This document shows positions 55,928 through 64,000 of a stretch of DNA of 64,000 nt, one piece after another; the first letter of the stretch is position 1, and every line of letters starts with the position of its first letter. Made by a program: the position numbers and the translations under genes. A model generated the notes under the pieces. That model worked only from the letters and a program-made list of their open reading frames with translations. It was not told the origin of the DNA and ran no database searches. The stretch comes from Streptomyces candidus. Its GTDB lineage: Bacteria > Actinomycetota > Actinomycetes > Streptomycetales > Streptomycetaceae. Where the stretch lies: contig NZ_JACHEM010000003.1 of NCBI RefSeq assembly GCF_014207445.1, forward strand, positions 496,001 through 560,000, read 5' to 3'.

Positions 55928-56680
55928 GTGACATTCGGTGAGCAGCCCGCCTACCTGCGCGTGGCGAAGGATCTCCGGAGGCAGATCGCCGACGGAAAGC
56001 TGCCGCCGCACACCCGCCTTCCCTCGCAGGCCCGCATCCGCGAGGTCTACGGCGTGTCGGACACGGTCGCCCTGGAGGCACGCAAGGTCCTGATGGCGGA
56101 AGGCCTGGTGGAGGGGCGCTCGGGTTCGGGGACGTATGTGCGGGAGCGGCCGGTGCCGCGGAGCGTGACCCGCTCCGCCTACCGTGCGGTGGGCACCTCC
56201 ACGCCCTTCCGTCAGGAGCAGGCGGCCGAGGGCACCCGTGGGACCTGGGAGTCGCGCAGCGAGCAGACCGTCGCGCCGGGCGGGATCGCCGCCCGGCTGG
56301 GCATCGAGCCGGGCGACCGTGTGATGCGCACCCGGTACGTCTTCCGGGACGCGGGGGAGCCGCTGATGCTCTCCACCTCCTGGGAGCCCCTCGCGGTGAC
56401 CGGGCGCACGCCGGTGATGCTGCCCGAGGAGGGTCCGCTGGGCGGCTGCGGAGTGGTCGAGCGGATGGCCGCCATCGACGTCGTGGTGGACAACGTGACG
56501 GAGGAGGTCGGTGCGCGGCCCGGACTCGCGGAGGAGCTGGCCGAGCTGGGCGGCGTGCCGGGGCACGTCGTGCTGACCATCGAGCGGACGTACTTCGCCT
56601 CCGGGCGGGCGGTCGAGACGGCGGACCTGGTGGTGCCTGCCGACCGCTACCGGGTCGCCTACCGTCTGCCGGTGAAGTGA
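55928..56680 (+). CDS. GntR family transcriptional regulator (HutC/UTRA type)
   Basis: A 250-residue regulator. The N-terminal GntR winged helix is YLRVAKDLRRQIADGKLPPH, LPSQARIREVYGVSDTVALE and GSGTYVRER. The C-terminal part (~95-250) is a UTRA-like ligand domain (GDRVMRTRYVFRDAGEPLML, HVVLTIERTYFASGRAVETA). The ligand and targets are unknown; no catabolic genes adjoin it. The GTG at 55928 follows GGGAG. Genes of this form often sit near DUF397/BldB-like or conjugative functions in Streptomyces, but nothing here supports that. Confidence 0.88.
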   Translation: MTFGEQPAYLRVAKDLRRQIADGKLPPHTRLPSQARIREVYGVSDTVALEARKVLMAEGLVEGRSGSGTYVRERPVPRSVTRSAYRAVGTSTPFRQEQAAEGTRGTWESRSEQTVAPGGIAARLGIEPGDRVMRTRYVFRDAGEPLMLSTSWEPLAVTGRTPVMLPEEGPLGGCGVVERMAAIDVVVDNVTEEVGARPGLAEELAELGGVPGHVVLTIERTYFASGRAVETADLVVPADRYRVAYRLPVK

Positions 56681-56752
56681 CTCGGCACGACGGGCCCCGG
56701 TGAACTGAGCGCTTCGTCAACTGCTGTCCCCTGCAAGCAGGTTGGGACCTCT

Positions 56753-56782
56753 GGGGGGCGCATCCACATGGATGCGCCCCCC
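56753..56782 (+). terminator. Rho-independent terminator after the GntR gene
   Basis: A perfect 13-bp stem (56753-56765 with 56770-56782) with a 4-nt loop is followed by TTTCTTG, one of the few T-rich terminators here. Confidence 0.85.
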
Positions 56783-56950
56783 TTTCTTGCGTCAACTCCC
56801 CTGCGCTTCTTGGCCAGATCGGTGCCTCTTTGTGCAAAGGCGTATCCGGTCCGTGAAGGTCAGGCGTAGGGTCGGGCATATGCGTACTGAGGTTTCCTGG
56901 GGATCCTTGACGGCGTTGTCGGCGCATGCGCCGGCGGACGGAGGCACGTG

Positions 56951-57142
56951 ATGAATCACGCGGTGAACGACGGCGGTGACCGGCTTCCGTGGTTGGTGGT
57001 CCGGCAGGACGACAACGGCAACCGCTACCGCGTGGGCGCGTACGCCACGCGGGCGGAGGCCGAGCGGCGGGCCGACCAACTCGACAGTCGCGGACACAAG
57101 CAGCTGTATCTGATCGAACAGGCCGGGGTGAAAAGGTCCTGA
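56951..57142 (+). CDS. Small SPOR-like protein
   Basis: A 63-residue protein (LPWLVVRQDDNGNRYRVGAY then ATRAEAERRADQLDSRGHKQ) resembling a minimal SPOR fold, known to bind denuded peptidoglycan when exported. There is no signal peptide, so an intracellular role is likely. GGAGG at 56940-56944 favours the ATG at 56951 over the GTG at 56948. Such short proteins are common in Streptomyces and uncharacterised. Confidence 0.75.
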   Translation: MNHAVNDGGDRLPWLVVRQDDNGNRYRVGAYATRAEAERRADQLDSRGHKQLYLIEQAGVKRS

Positions 57143-57263
57143 ACCAGCGAGCACGGAACCGCTCCGGCTGCAGGAGCGTATGAGAGAGAGCGGGCGCGGC
57201 GATGCGCCTCGGTGGATCCGATCAATTTACCGAGACGTGGCCTTCCACCCGTAGGCTCCGCCC

Positions 57264-57665
57264 ATGACGGAACGACTTGTCGTGGGCGGAGCCCTTTTTC
57301 ATCGCGGCCGGCTGCTGGCCGCCCGCCGAAGCTCCCCGCCGGAACTGGCCGGCCGCTGGGAGCTGCCCGGCGGGAAGTGCGAGCCGGGCGAGACGCCCGA
57401 GCAGGCGCTGGTGCGCGAACTGCGCGAGGAACTGGGCGTGGAGATCGAGCCGGTCGAGCGGATCCCGGGCCAGTGGCCGCTGAAGCCCGGGTACGTCTTC
57501 CAGGTGTGGACCGCCCGGCTGCTGTCCGGCGAACCCCGCCCCCTGGAGGACCACGACGAACTGCGCTGGCTCGGCCCCGAGGACGGCGACACGGTGGACT
57601 GGCTCGACCAGGACCGCCCGGCGGTCGCCGAGGCCGTGCGCCTGCTGCGTACGACGCCGGTGTAG
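57264..57665 (+). CDS. Nudix hydrolase, MutT-like
   Basis: A 133-residue protein with a complete Nudix box, GKCEPGETPEQALVRELREE then LGVEIE, at residues ~37-62. VGGALFHRGRLLAARRSSPP and GRWELPGGK precede it as in MutT/8-oxo-dGTPases. It probably hydrolyses an oxidised or unusual nucleotide to limit mutation; the exact substrate is not fixed by sequence. Confidence 0.88.
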   Translation: MTERLVVGGALFHRGRLLAARRSSPPELAGRWELPGGKCEPGETPEQALVRELREELGVEIEPVERIPGQWPLKPGYVFQVWTARLLSGEPRPLEDHDELRWLGPEDGDTVDWLDQDRPAVAEAVRLLRTTPV

Positions 57666-57938
57666 GGGGTATCGGGCGGCGTCCGTGCGCGGGTGTGCGC
57701 CGCCCGGGCGCACCGCACCGCGGTGGGCCGTTTCTCCGGCGGCGCACGGGCCGGCAGCGCCCGGCGCGCGGAGGGCCGAGCGGGGCAACGGGATGCGGCG
57801 CGCGGGCCGTACCGTACGCCGTTCGTGCCACAGTGCACCCGTTCCCTGGATAGAGGGCGCCCGATATCGGGTATGTGCTGATTAACCCCCCGAAAAAGGG
57901 ACGTTCCTCATGGGGGTCCGCTGCTGCTGCTCTGGGAT
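57666..57938. promoter_or_regulatory. Upstream region of the HATPase gene
   Basis: A 273-bp gap with no gene. It is GC-rich except for an AT-richer patch around 57850-57905 that probably includes the promoter of the next gene. No strong hairpin follows the Nudix gene. Confidence 0.3.
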
Positions 57939-58376
57939 GTGGTCGGCGTGCTCGACACCGAAGGCGCCCGCGCCGACTGGACCTTTACCGCCGAGCCCGA
58001 CGCGGTGCGCACCGCACGGCACGCCGTCCGCGACGCCTTGCACGACTGGGGGCTGGACGAACTGGCCGATGTGAGCATACTGCTGGTCAGCGAGTTGGTG
58101 ACCAACTCCCTGCAGCACGCGTCCGGGCCCATCGGTGTCCGGCTGGTGAGGCTCGACACCCCGGCCCCCACCGCCGGAACCGCCGGGCCCGCCCGCGCCG
58201 TCCTGCGGGTGGAGGTCTCGGATCCGCTCTCGGATCCGCCCCGTGCACGGGCAGCGGGCCCCGACGACGAGGGAGGGCGCGGGATGCAGCTGGTGGCCTG
58301 CTCGGCACGGCGCTGGGGCACCCGGCGTGGAAAGACAGGGAAAACGGTGTGGTTCGAGCTGGCCCTGCCCGGTTAG
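57939..58376 (+). CDS. HATPase anti-sigma-type regulatory kinase (RsbW-like)
   Basis: A 145-residue single-domain protein with the GHKL ATPase N-box LLVSELVTNSLQHASG (~residues 50-65) and G-box DDEGGRGMQLVACSARRWG, as in Streptomyces anti-sigma-factor kinases. It may bind a sigma factor or phosphorylate an antagonist. The GTG at 57939 is used; a GTG three codons later is possible. It lies upstream of a phosphatase-kinase gene, suggesting a shared partner-switching pathway. Confidence 0.85.
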   Translation: MVGVLDTEGARADWTFTAEPDAVRTARHAVRDALHDWGLDELADVSILLVSELVTNSLQHASGPIGVRLVRLDTPAPTAGTAGPARAVLRVEVSDPLSDPPRARAAGPDDEGGRGMQLVACSARRWGTRRGKTGKTVWFELALPG

Positions 58377-58555
58377 AAGTCTGAAGGGACTTTCGATCAC
58401 GACGGCACGGACTGCGCGGCGCCAGGACGGCCGAAAAGGGCCGGGAGAGAGCCGGGAGAACGTCGCGATCGTGAACGCCGTGCCGCCCGGGCCCGTAGTG
58501 CTGAATACTGCGGGTCGGGCCGGTTCCGGTGAGGTGAGCTGGAGGGGACGGTCGT

Positions 58556-61195
58556 GTGAACGAGATACCGGCGGAGGGGCGTCAGCCCGACGCGGGGACA
58601 GGCGGTACGCAGGGTGCTGCGGACGCCCGGGACGCCTTCGCGGGCGCCGTGACGGGCACCGCCCTGTGGCAGAGCAGTCCGCCCGGGTCCGTCTACGACT
58701 ACATCCGGCTCGCGTCCTTCTCGCTCGGGGCCGACGGGCTGGTCGAGCAGTGGAGCCGGCGGGCCGAGGAACTCTTCGGGCTCTCCGCGCGCCAGGTCGT
58801 GGGACGCGACCCGGTCGAGGTCTTCGTGCCCGAGCGGCACCGCGGGGACGGGCACCGGCAGGTGGCCGAGATCCTGGACGGCAAGGAGTGGACGGGGCTC
58901 GTCCCGTTCCGGATGCCGGACGCCCCGAACGCGGCGGGCGACACCCGCGGTGCGGAGGGGATCGCGGAAATCTATGTGATGCCGAGCGAGACCCCCGAAG
59001 GGGAGCGCGGTGCGCTCTGTCTCGTGGTGGACGTCACCGACCTGCGCCGCATCGAAACCGACCTCGCTGCTTCGCAGGCAATTTTCGGTCAATCTCCCTT
59101 CGGCTTCCTGCTGTTCGGGACGGACCTCACGGTGCAGCGCACCAACCGCCGCTTCGCCTCGGTGTTCGGCGGCACCGCCGACGACCACCGTGGCCGCTCC
59201 GTGCACGACTACCTGGCCGCCCCCGAGGCCGACCGGGTGCACACCGCGCTCGCCCGCGTCCTGGAGACCGGCGAGTCCATCACCGACATCCAGATCACCG
59301 GCACCGAACCCGGCAGCACCGAACGCCGCCACTGGTCGGTCAACCTCTACCGGGTGCACAGCGGCTCCGGCCGTCCCGTCGGCGTCGCGGGACTCGCCAC
59401 CGACGTCACCCGCCGCCAGCGGGCCGCCCGCGAGGCCGCCGACGCCCGGCGCAACCTCGCCCTCCTCAACGAGGCCGGCGCCCGGATAGGGAACTCCCTC
59501 GACCTGGAGACCACCGCCCGCGAACTCCTCGACGTGGCCGTCCCCGGCTTCTGCGACCTCGCCTCCGTCGACCTCTACCAGGGGCTGCTCACCGGCGACG
59601 AGGCCCCGCCCGGCGTCACGGACGGCAGTGCCGAACTGCGCCGGGTCGCCTTCGCGAGCGCAGTCTCCGACGCCCCGCTGGCCATGCCCGGCTGTGTCGG
59701 GCCCGGCGAGGACCCCGCCGAGATCACGGTGGGCTCGGTCCACCGCTACCCCTCCGGCACCCCCTGCGCGAAGGCGCTGCGCACCGGCCGGGCCCGCGCG
59801 GTCAACGGCGACGAGGGCGACCTCGTGCACTCCACGCTCGCCGTGCCGATGGTCGCCCACGACACCGTCATCGGACTCGTCCAGTTCTCCCGTACGAAGG
59901 GCAGCGAACCCTTCGGCGAGCGCGACCGGGCACTGGCCACCGAACTGGCGTCGCGTGCCGCCGTCTGCATGGACAACGCCCGCCTCTACCGCAGGGAGCA
60001 CGAACGCGCCCTGATCCTCCAGCGCAGCCTGCTGCCGCCGGGGGACCCGGAGGCGGCGGGACTCGACATCGCCTGCCGCTACCTGCCCGGGAACACGGCG
60101 ACCGAGGTCGGCGGCGACTGGTTCGACGTCATCGAACTGCCGGGCCACCGCACGGCACTGGTGGTCGGGGACGTCATGGGCAGGGGACTGCGGGCCGCGG
60201 TCGCGATGGGTGAACTGCGCACCGCCGTACGGACCCTGGCCCTCCTGGACCTGGAACCCGCCGAGGTGCTCTCCGCGCTGGACGAGATCGCGCGCGGCCT
60301 CGGCACTCCGAGCGGGGCCCAGCAGGCGTCCCGGGCCGCGCACAAGTCCCGCGAGGCGGACCTCTCCGAGGTGTACCTCGCGACCTGCGTCTACGCGGTG
60401 TACGACCCGGTCACCCGCCGCTGCACGTTCGCCAACGCGGGGCACCTGCCGCCGGTGGTGGTCGAGCCGGGGGAGGAGCCGCTGCTCCTGGACGTCCCGC
60501 CGGGCATGCCGCTGGGCGTGGGCGGCGAACCCTTCGAGGAGGTGGAGGTGGAGCTGTCCGAGGGGTCCCTGCTCGCCCTCTACACGGACGGCCTGGTCGA
60601 GTCCCGCGAGCACCCGCTCGACGAGGGCCTGCGCGACTTCCGTACGGCCCTGAGCGGGCCCGTGCGTCCTCTGGAGGACGTCTGCGACCACGTACTGACC
60701 ACGCTCGACACCCGGCACGGCGAGGACGACATCGCGCTCCTCATGGCCCGCATCCAGGGGCTCCCGGCGGAGGCCGTCGGCGACTGGCGGCTGCCGCGCG
60801 AGCCGCGTTCGGTGGGCCGGGCCCGTGAACTGGCCCGTGCGCAGCTCCAGTCCTGGGACCTCGAAGAACTGGTCGACACCACGGAGCTGCTGGTCAGCGA
60901 ACTGGTCACGAACGCACTGCGGTACGGCGAGGGCGAGGTCAGACTGCGGCTGCTGCGCGACCGCACCCTGGTGTGCGAAGTGTGGGACGCGGGCCTGGTC
61001 CAGCCCCGGCGGCGGCGCGCCCGCGACACCGACGAGGGCGGACGCGGCCTCCAGCTGGTCGGACTGCTCAGCGCCGCCTGGGGGGCGCGGCGGACCCCCC
61101 GGGGCAAGACGGTGTGGTTCGAACTCGCCCTGCCGGACGGCGAGTCCCCGAACGCGGCCGAGCTGAGCGTGGAGCAGCTGCTGAGCATGTACTGA
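58556..61195 (+). CDS. PAS-PAS-GAF-SpoIIE phosphatase-HATPase sensor protein
   Basis: An 879-residue sensor. Two PAS domains (~50-160, with GADGLVEQWSRRAEELFGLS, and ~165-285, SQAIFGQSPFGFLLFGTDL) are followed by GAF (~300-475, LNEAGARIGNSLDLETTARE), a SpoIIE-type PP2C phosphatase (~490-745, EVGGDWFDVIELPG, VVGDVMGRGL, LLALYTDGLVESRE, GEDDIALLMARIQG) and a C-terminal HATPase (~750-870, LVSELVTNALRYGEGEV, DEGGRGLQLVGLLSAAWG). Such proteins dephosphorylate anti-sigma antagonists in response to small ligands or redox. The GTG at 58556 has GGAGGGGA upstream. It is a relative of the phosphatase at 13143-15143, which lacks PAS domains. Confidence 0.93.
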   Translation: MNEIPAEGRQPDAGTGGTQGAADARDAFAGAVTGTALWQSSPPGSVYDYIRLASFSLGADGLVEQWSRRAEELFGLSARQVVGRDPVEVFVPERHRGDGHRQVAEILDGKEWTGLVPFRMPDAPNAAGDTRGAEGIAEIYVMPSETPEGERGALCLVVDVTDLRRIETDLAASQAIFGQSPFGFLLFGTDLTVQRTNRRFASVFGGTADDHRGRSVHDYLAAPEADRVHTALARVLETGESITDIQITGTEPGSTERRHWSVNLYRVHSGSGRPVGVAGLATDVTRRQRAAREAADARRNLALLNEAGARIGNSLDLETTARELLDVAVPGFCDLASVDLYQGLLTGDEAPPGVTDGSAELRRVAFASAVSDAPLAMPGCVGPGEDPAEITVGSVHRYPSGTPCAKALRTGRARAVNGDEGDLVHSTLAVPMVAHDTVIGLVQFSRTKGSEPFGERDRALATELASRAAVCMDNARLYRREHERALILQRSLLPPGDPEAAGLDIACRYLPGNTATEVGGDWFDVIELPGHRTALVVGDVMGRGLRAAVAMGELRTAVRTLALLDLEPAEVLSALDEIARGLGTPSGAQQASRAAHKSREADLSEVYLATCVYAVYDPVTRRCTFANAGHLPPVVVEPGEEPLLLDVPPGMPLGVGGEPFEEVEVELSEGSLLALYTDGLVESREHPLDEGLRDFRTALSGPVRPLEDVCDHVLTTLDTRHGEDDIALLMARIQGLPAEAVGDWRLPREPRSVGRARELARAQLQSWDLEELVDTTELLVSELVTNALRYGEGEVRLRLLRDRTLVCEVWDAGLVQPRRRRARDTDEGGRGLQLVGLLSAAWGARRTPRGKTVWFELALPDGESPNAAELSVEQLLSMY

Positions 61196-61331
61196 GGCCG
61201 CGGCGCCCCCGGGTGCGGGCCGGGCATGCGGGTCCACAAGGCCGTCGGGCGCGGCCGGGCGGCGGGGCCGTCGGGCACCGGCCGGGCGGTGGCGGGGCCG
61301 CCCGGCCGTCCGTGCCGGGGGACGGTCCCCG

Positions 61332-62042
61332 CTACGTGTTCTTCAGGGCGGCCAGCCGGGCCGCGATCTCCGCGTCGTCGCCCAGGCTGTCCAACTGCTC
61401 GAACTGTGCGTCCAGCGACGACGCCGCCAGCTCCTGCTTGCCGAGCGCCCTCGCCTCCTCGCGCCGCACCTTGTCCTCGAAACGGCTCAGCTCGCTCGTC
61501 GGGTCCAGGACGTCGATGTTCTTGACGGCGTCCATCATCGTGTTCTGGGCCTGCGCGGACTTCGCACGCGCCACCAGCTCGTCCCGTTTGGACGTCAGCT
61601 CGGCGAGCTTGGCCTTCATCCTGGTGAGCCCGTCCTTGAGACCGGCCACCACCTCGGTCTGTGCGGCGATCGTCGGTTCGGCGGTCTTCGCCTCCTTCTC
61701 CGCCTGGAGCTGCCGTTGCAGGGCGACCCTGGCGAGGTCGTCGAACCTGTCCGCGTCGGGGGCCGAACCGCCCGCCCGCAGCTCGTCCGCCTTCCGGCTG
61801 GCGGCCAGCGCCTTGGCGCCCCACTCCCGGGCCGCGTCGACATCCTCGCGGTGGTCCTGCTCCAGCAGCCGCAGATTGCCGATCGTGGCGGCGACGGCCT
61901 CCTCGGCCTCCGCGATGTTGCTGGTGTAGTCGCGGATCAGCTGGTCGAGCATCTTCTGCGGGTCCTCGGCCTGGTCGAGGAGGGCGTTGATGTTGGCCTT
62001 CGCGAGCTGGGTGACACGGCCGAGTACGGTCTGCTTGGACAT
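61332..62042 (-). CDS. pspA: PspA/IM30 phage-shock protein
   Basis: A 236-residue almost entirely helical, coiled-coil protein (TVLGRVTQLAKANINALLDQ, then AEDPQKMLDQLIRDYTSNIA, and KAKLAELTSKRDELVARAKS further on), the ESCRT-III-like PspA fold that coats and stabilises the cytoplasmic membrane. The ATG at 62042 (MSKQTVLGRV) is clear. An IS110-family element lies ~75 bp upstream, so its promoter may be altered. The 136-bp gap downstream holds GC-rich imperfect repeats only. Confidence 0.93.
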   Translation of the reverse strand: MSKQTVLGRVTQLAKANINALLDQAEDPQKMLDQLIRDYTSNIAEAEEAVAATIGNLRLLEQDHREDVDAAREWGAKALAASRKADELRAGGSAPDADRFDDLARVALQRQLQAEKEAKTAEPTIAAQTEVVAGLKDGLTRMKAKLAELTSKRDELVARAKSAQAQNTMMDAVKNIDVLDPTSELSRFEDKVRREEARALGKQELAASSLDAQFEQLDSLGDDAEIAARLAALKNT

Positions 62043-62114
62043 CGGGTGCTCCGTAAGTTGTTGGGCGGCCCGGGAGGGCCGGATGTGGCTGATCGGGTCT
62101 TGCCAGTTGTGGCT

Positions 62115-63481
62115 CCGAAGGAGTGGCCGTCCGGCTCTCCGGGGCACCCTGGCTGCTGATTGAGATGTGCGCGCTGTGTGCGGTCGCTGATTACGGAGAT
62201 GACGGCGGGGTGTTCCTCGGGCTGACGGCATGCTGTGCGGAACGAGGAGGGGCAAGTGAGTAAGCGGCACGCCCAGGTCTGGGCCGGCATCGACGCGGGG
62301 AAAGGCCATCACTGGGCGGCGGTGGTCGACGGGACCGGCGCGACCCTGTGGTCGAAGAAGATCGAGAACGACGAGTCGGCGATCCTCACAGCGCTTGGCG
62401 AAATCCTGGGCCTGGCGGACGAGGTCCACTGGGCGGTGGACATCTCCGGCACGTCCTCCGCGCTGCTGCTGGCCCTGCTGGCTGCCCACGGCCAGCAGGC
62501 CGTCTACGTGCCCGGCCGGACTGTCAACCGCATGTCGGGCGCCTACCGGGGCGAGGCCAAGACCGATGCCCGCGACGCTTACGTCATCGCCGAAACCGCT
62601 CGCCACCGCAACGACTTCGCCTCGATCGACGTGCCAGCCCGGCTGGCCGCCGACCTGGCTCTGCTGACCGCCCACCGATCCGACTTGGTGGCCGACCGGG
62701 TGAGGATGATCAACCGGCTGCGCGACGTGCTGACCGGCGTCTTCCCCGCCCTGGAGCGGGCCTTCGACTACAGCGCGCACAAGGGCGCCCTGGTCCTGCT
62801 GACCGGCTACCAGACCCCGGCCGCCATCCGTCGCCGCGGGCGGGCTCGGCTTACGGCGTGGTTGGCCAACCGCAGTGTCCGGGGTGCCGATACGGTTGCC
62901 GCGACCGCCCTGGAGGCCGCGCAGGCCCAGCAGACCGCGCTGCCCGGAGAGGATGTCGCCGCTCAGATCGTCGCCGACCTGGCGGCGCAGATCCTGGCCC
63001 TGGACGACCGGCTCAAGCGGATCGAGAAGCAGATCCGCGAGACATTCCGCAGCCATCCGCAGGCGGAGATCATCGAGTCCCTGCCCGGCATGGGCCCGAT
63101 ACTCGGTGCCGAGTTCGTTGTCGCCGCGGGCGACCTGTCGGCATACACCGACGCCGGCCACCTGGCCTCGGCGGCCGGACTGGTGCCCGTCCCGCGCGAC
63201 TCCGGCCGCCGCACGGGCAACCTGCACCGGCCCAAGCGCTACAGCCGCCGCCTGCGCCGGGTGTTCTACATGTCCGCGCAGACCAGCATCATCCGCGAGG
63301 GGCCCAACCGGGACTTCTACCTCAAAAAGCGGGGCGAGGGCTGCAAACACGTCCAGGCCGTCATCGCCCTGGCCCGCCGACGGGCGAGCGTGTTGTGGGC
63401 ACTGCTGCGTGACGGACGGATCTTCACCTCCACTCCGCCGGTCACGCAGGCGGCTTGACTTCGTCATTAAGACTCCTTCGG
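62115..63481 (+). mobile_element. IS110-family insertion sequence
   Basis: About 1.37 kb containing one transposase gene. CCGAAGGAGT at 62115-62124 and ACTCCTTCGG at 63472-63481 form a 10-bp inverted repeat around it; the exact ends may lie some bases outside. IS110 elements lack classical terminal repeats and usually leave no target duplication; subterminal repeats occur in the IS1111 branch. It separates pspA from the TPM-like gene on the opposite strand. Confidence 0.75.
62256..63458 (+). CDS. IS110-family transposase (DEDD recombinase)
   Basis: A 400-residue transposase. The N-terminal RuvC-like DEDD domain contains VWAGIDAGKGHHWAAVVD, VHWAVDISGTSSALLLALL and GEAKTDARDAYVIAETARHR. The C-terminal Transposase_20 region has ESLPGMGPILGAEFVVAAGD, and GLVPVPRDSGRRTGN carries the serine region implicated in catalysis. 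IS110 enzymes act with a bridge RNA encoded in the element's non-coding ends. The GTG at 62256 has GGAGG at 62246-62250. The gene looks intact. Confidence 0.95.
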   Translation: MSKRHAQVWAGIDAGKGHHWAAVVDGTGATLWSKKIENDESAILTALGEILGLADEVHWAVDISGTSSALLLALLAAHGQQAVYVPGRTVNRMSGAYRGEAKTDARDAYVIAETARHRNDFASIDVPARLAADLALLTAHRSDLVADRVRMINRLRDVLTGVFPALERAFDYSAHKGALVLLTGYQTPAAIRRRGRARLTAWLANRSVRGADTVAATALEAAQAQQTALPGEDVAAQIVADLAAQILALDDRLKRIEKQIRETFRSHPQAEIIESLPGMGPILGAEFVVAAGDLSAYTDAGHLASAAGLVPVPRDSGRRTGNLHRPKRYSRRLRRVFYMSAQTSIIREGPNRDFYLKKRGEGCKHVQAVIALARRRASVLWALLRDGRIFTSTPPVTQAA

Positions 63482-63525
63482 GGTTCCGCGGGTGCTGGGG
63501 GAGGTGACGTGGTGCGTGTACGTGT

Positions 63526-64000
63526 CTAGAACCGGCCGCCACCACCCCTGCGCCCCCTCGTGCCCCCGCCGCCGAAGCTGCCGGGGCCGCCGCCGAATCC
63601 GCCGCCGCCGAAACCGCCCCCGTAACCCCCTCCGCCGCGTCCGCCGTTGAGGATCCCGCCCAGGATGATGCCGCCGAGGACCGCGCCGTTCAGGCCGCCG
63701 CCCTGTCCGCCGCCCATGCCGCCGGCGCCGAAGCCGCCGCCGTACCCGCGTACGTCCTGCTCGGCCAGGCCCTGGGCCTGCCGGGCGAGGGCGTCCGCCT
63801 GCTGGGCCTCGGCGAGGGCGTCCGGTGCGTTGTCCTGCCCCGCCAGCGCGGTGGACAGCTCCAGGTGGCGCTGGGCCTCCGCGAGGCGGGTGCGGGCCTG
63901 ACTGCCGACCGCGCCCCGGTGCGTGGTGATGAAGTCGGCCGCCGCGCCGATCGCCGCACGCGCGGTCAGCGTCGCCTGTCCGAGCAGGTCCCTGGCCCGC
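63526..64000 (-). CDS. TPM-domain-like membrane protein, C-terminal part (start outside window)
   Basis: The minus-strand frame is open to the window end. The visible N-terminal part is helical (QATLTARAAIGAAADFITTH, RLAEAQRHLELSTALAGQDN), followed by AEQDVRGYGGGFGAGGMGGG and a Gly-rich, Arg-ended tail. Streptomyces TPM-domain (DUF477) proteins have this layout and are commonly encoded beside pspA. The function is unknown; they are thought to act in membrane or secretion stress. The domain call is by context because the TPM domain itself lies outside the window. Confidence 0.6.
   Translation of the reverse strand, partial: RARDLLGQATLTARAAIGAAADFITTHRGAVGSQARTRLAEAQRHLELSTALAGQDNAPDALAEAQQADALARQAQGLAEQDVRGYGGGFGAGGMGGGQGGGLNGAVLGGIILGGILNGGRGGGGYGGGFGGGGFGGGPGSFGGGGTRGRRGGGGRF

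Noticed and set aside
61200..61320. GC-rich repeats considered as a CRISPR or terminator array
   Set aside because: The units are short, irregular and imperfect; no direct repeats with unique spacers are present.

Overview
This window is high-GC actinobacterial chromosome, almost certainly Streptomyces. The evidence is GC-rich third codon positions, many GTG starts, a WhiB-family protein, DUF397 and SpoIIE-type phosphatase genes, iron boxes close to the DmdR1 consensus, and long GC-rich hairpins between convergent genes. The order fumC, class I fumarase, wblI, glpX, ychF, ppgK, ispH, xseA/xseB matches, from memory, a core block of the S. coelicolor chromosome (around SCO5041-SCO5059). An accessory insert of about 17 kb sits inside that block.

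Layout. 1-2800: the end of a secreted transglycosylase-like gene and an AI-2E-family exporter with a membrane protein. 2865-5197: a peroxide-defence module, ahpC-ahpD divergent from oxyR. 5303-8870: a PadR-controlled ABC exporter. 8958-10240: an SPFH membrane protein coupled to a small ribbon-helix-helix protein, with a perfect 16-bp palindrome upstream. 10612-16101: a bifunctional penicillin-binding protein, a GAF/SpoIIE/HATPase phosphatase and a DUF402 protein. 16191-25241: two unrelated fumarases about 3.4 kb apart, a secreted SGNH-lectin protein, an HxlR regulator with an imine reductase, a DUF1707 protein, WblI and GlpX. 25375-26679: a DUF4245 protein and a nitroreductase.

26879-40929 is an iron-acquisition island. 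It has a FhuF-type ferric-siderophore reductase, a substrate-binding protein, two FecCD permeases and an ATPase. These are followed by six biosynthesis and export genes, each overlapping the next by exactly 4 nt: diaminobutyrate aminotransferase, diaminobutyrate decarboxylase, N-hydroxylase, IucA/IucC synthetase, glutamine-synthetase-like ligase and MFS exporter. Three iron boxes (26879, 28859, 32041) mark the regulated promoters. The enzymes predict a citrate/1,3-diaminopropane hydroxamate-type siderophore. No acyltransferase and no second NIS synthetase is present, and a GS-like ligase occupies that place. This is the most interesting system in the window.

40930-44150 is a decayed accessory stretch. 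It holds an ABC-exporter pseudogene with a 4-nt duplication inside its Walker A motif, a tyrosine-integrase tail, an inverted DUF397 fragment, a 115-bp direct repeat, an intact VapBC toxin-antitoxin pair and an orphan DUF397 gene. The core block then resumes with ychF, a membrane protein, ppgK, ispH, an APC permease and xseAB (44152-51429). 51706-61195 carries a sigma factor fused through a membrane segment to a CAP domain, a PEP-mutase-family enzyme, a DUF4190 protein, a GntR regulator, a SPOR-like peptide, a Nudix hydrolase, and an HATPase protein next to a PAS/GAF/SpoIIE phosphatase. The window ends with pspA, an IS110-family insertion directly upstream of pspA, and the C-terminal part of a TPM-like membrane protein.

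All calls come from reading sequence and translations. No database search was run.
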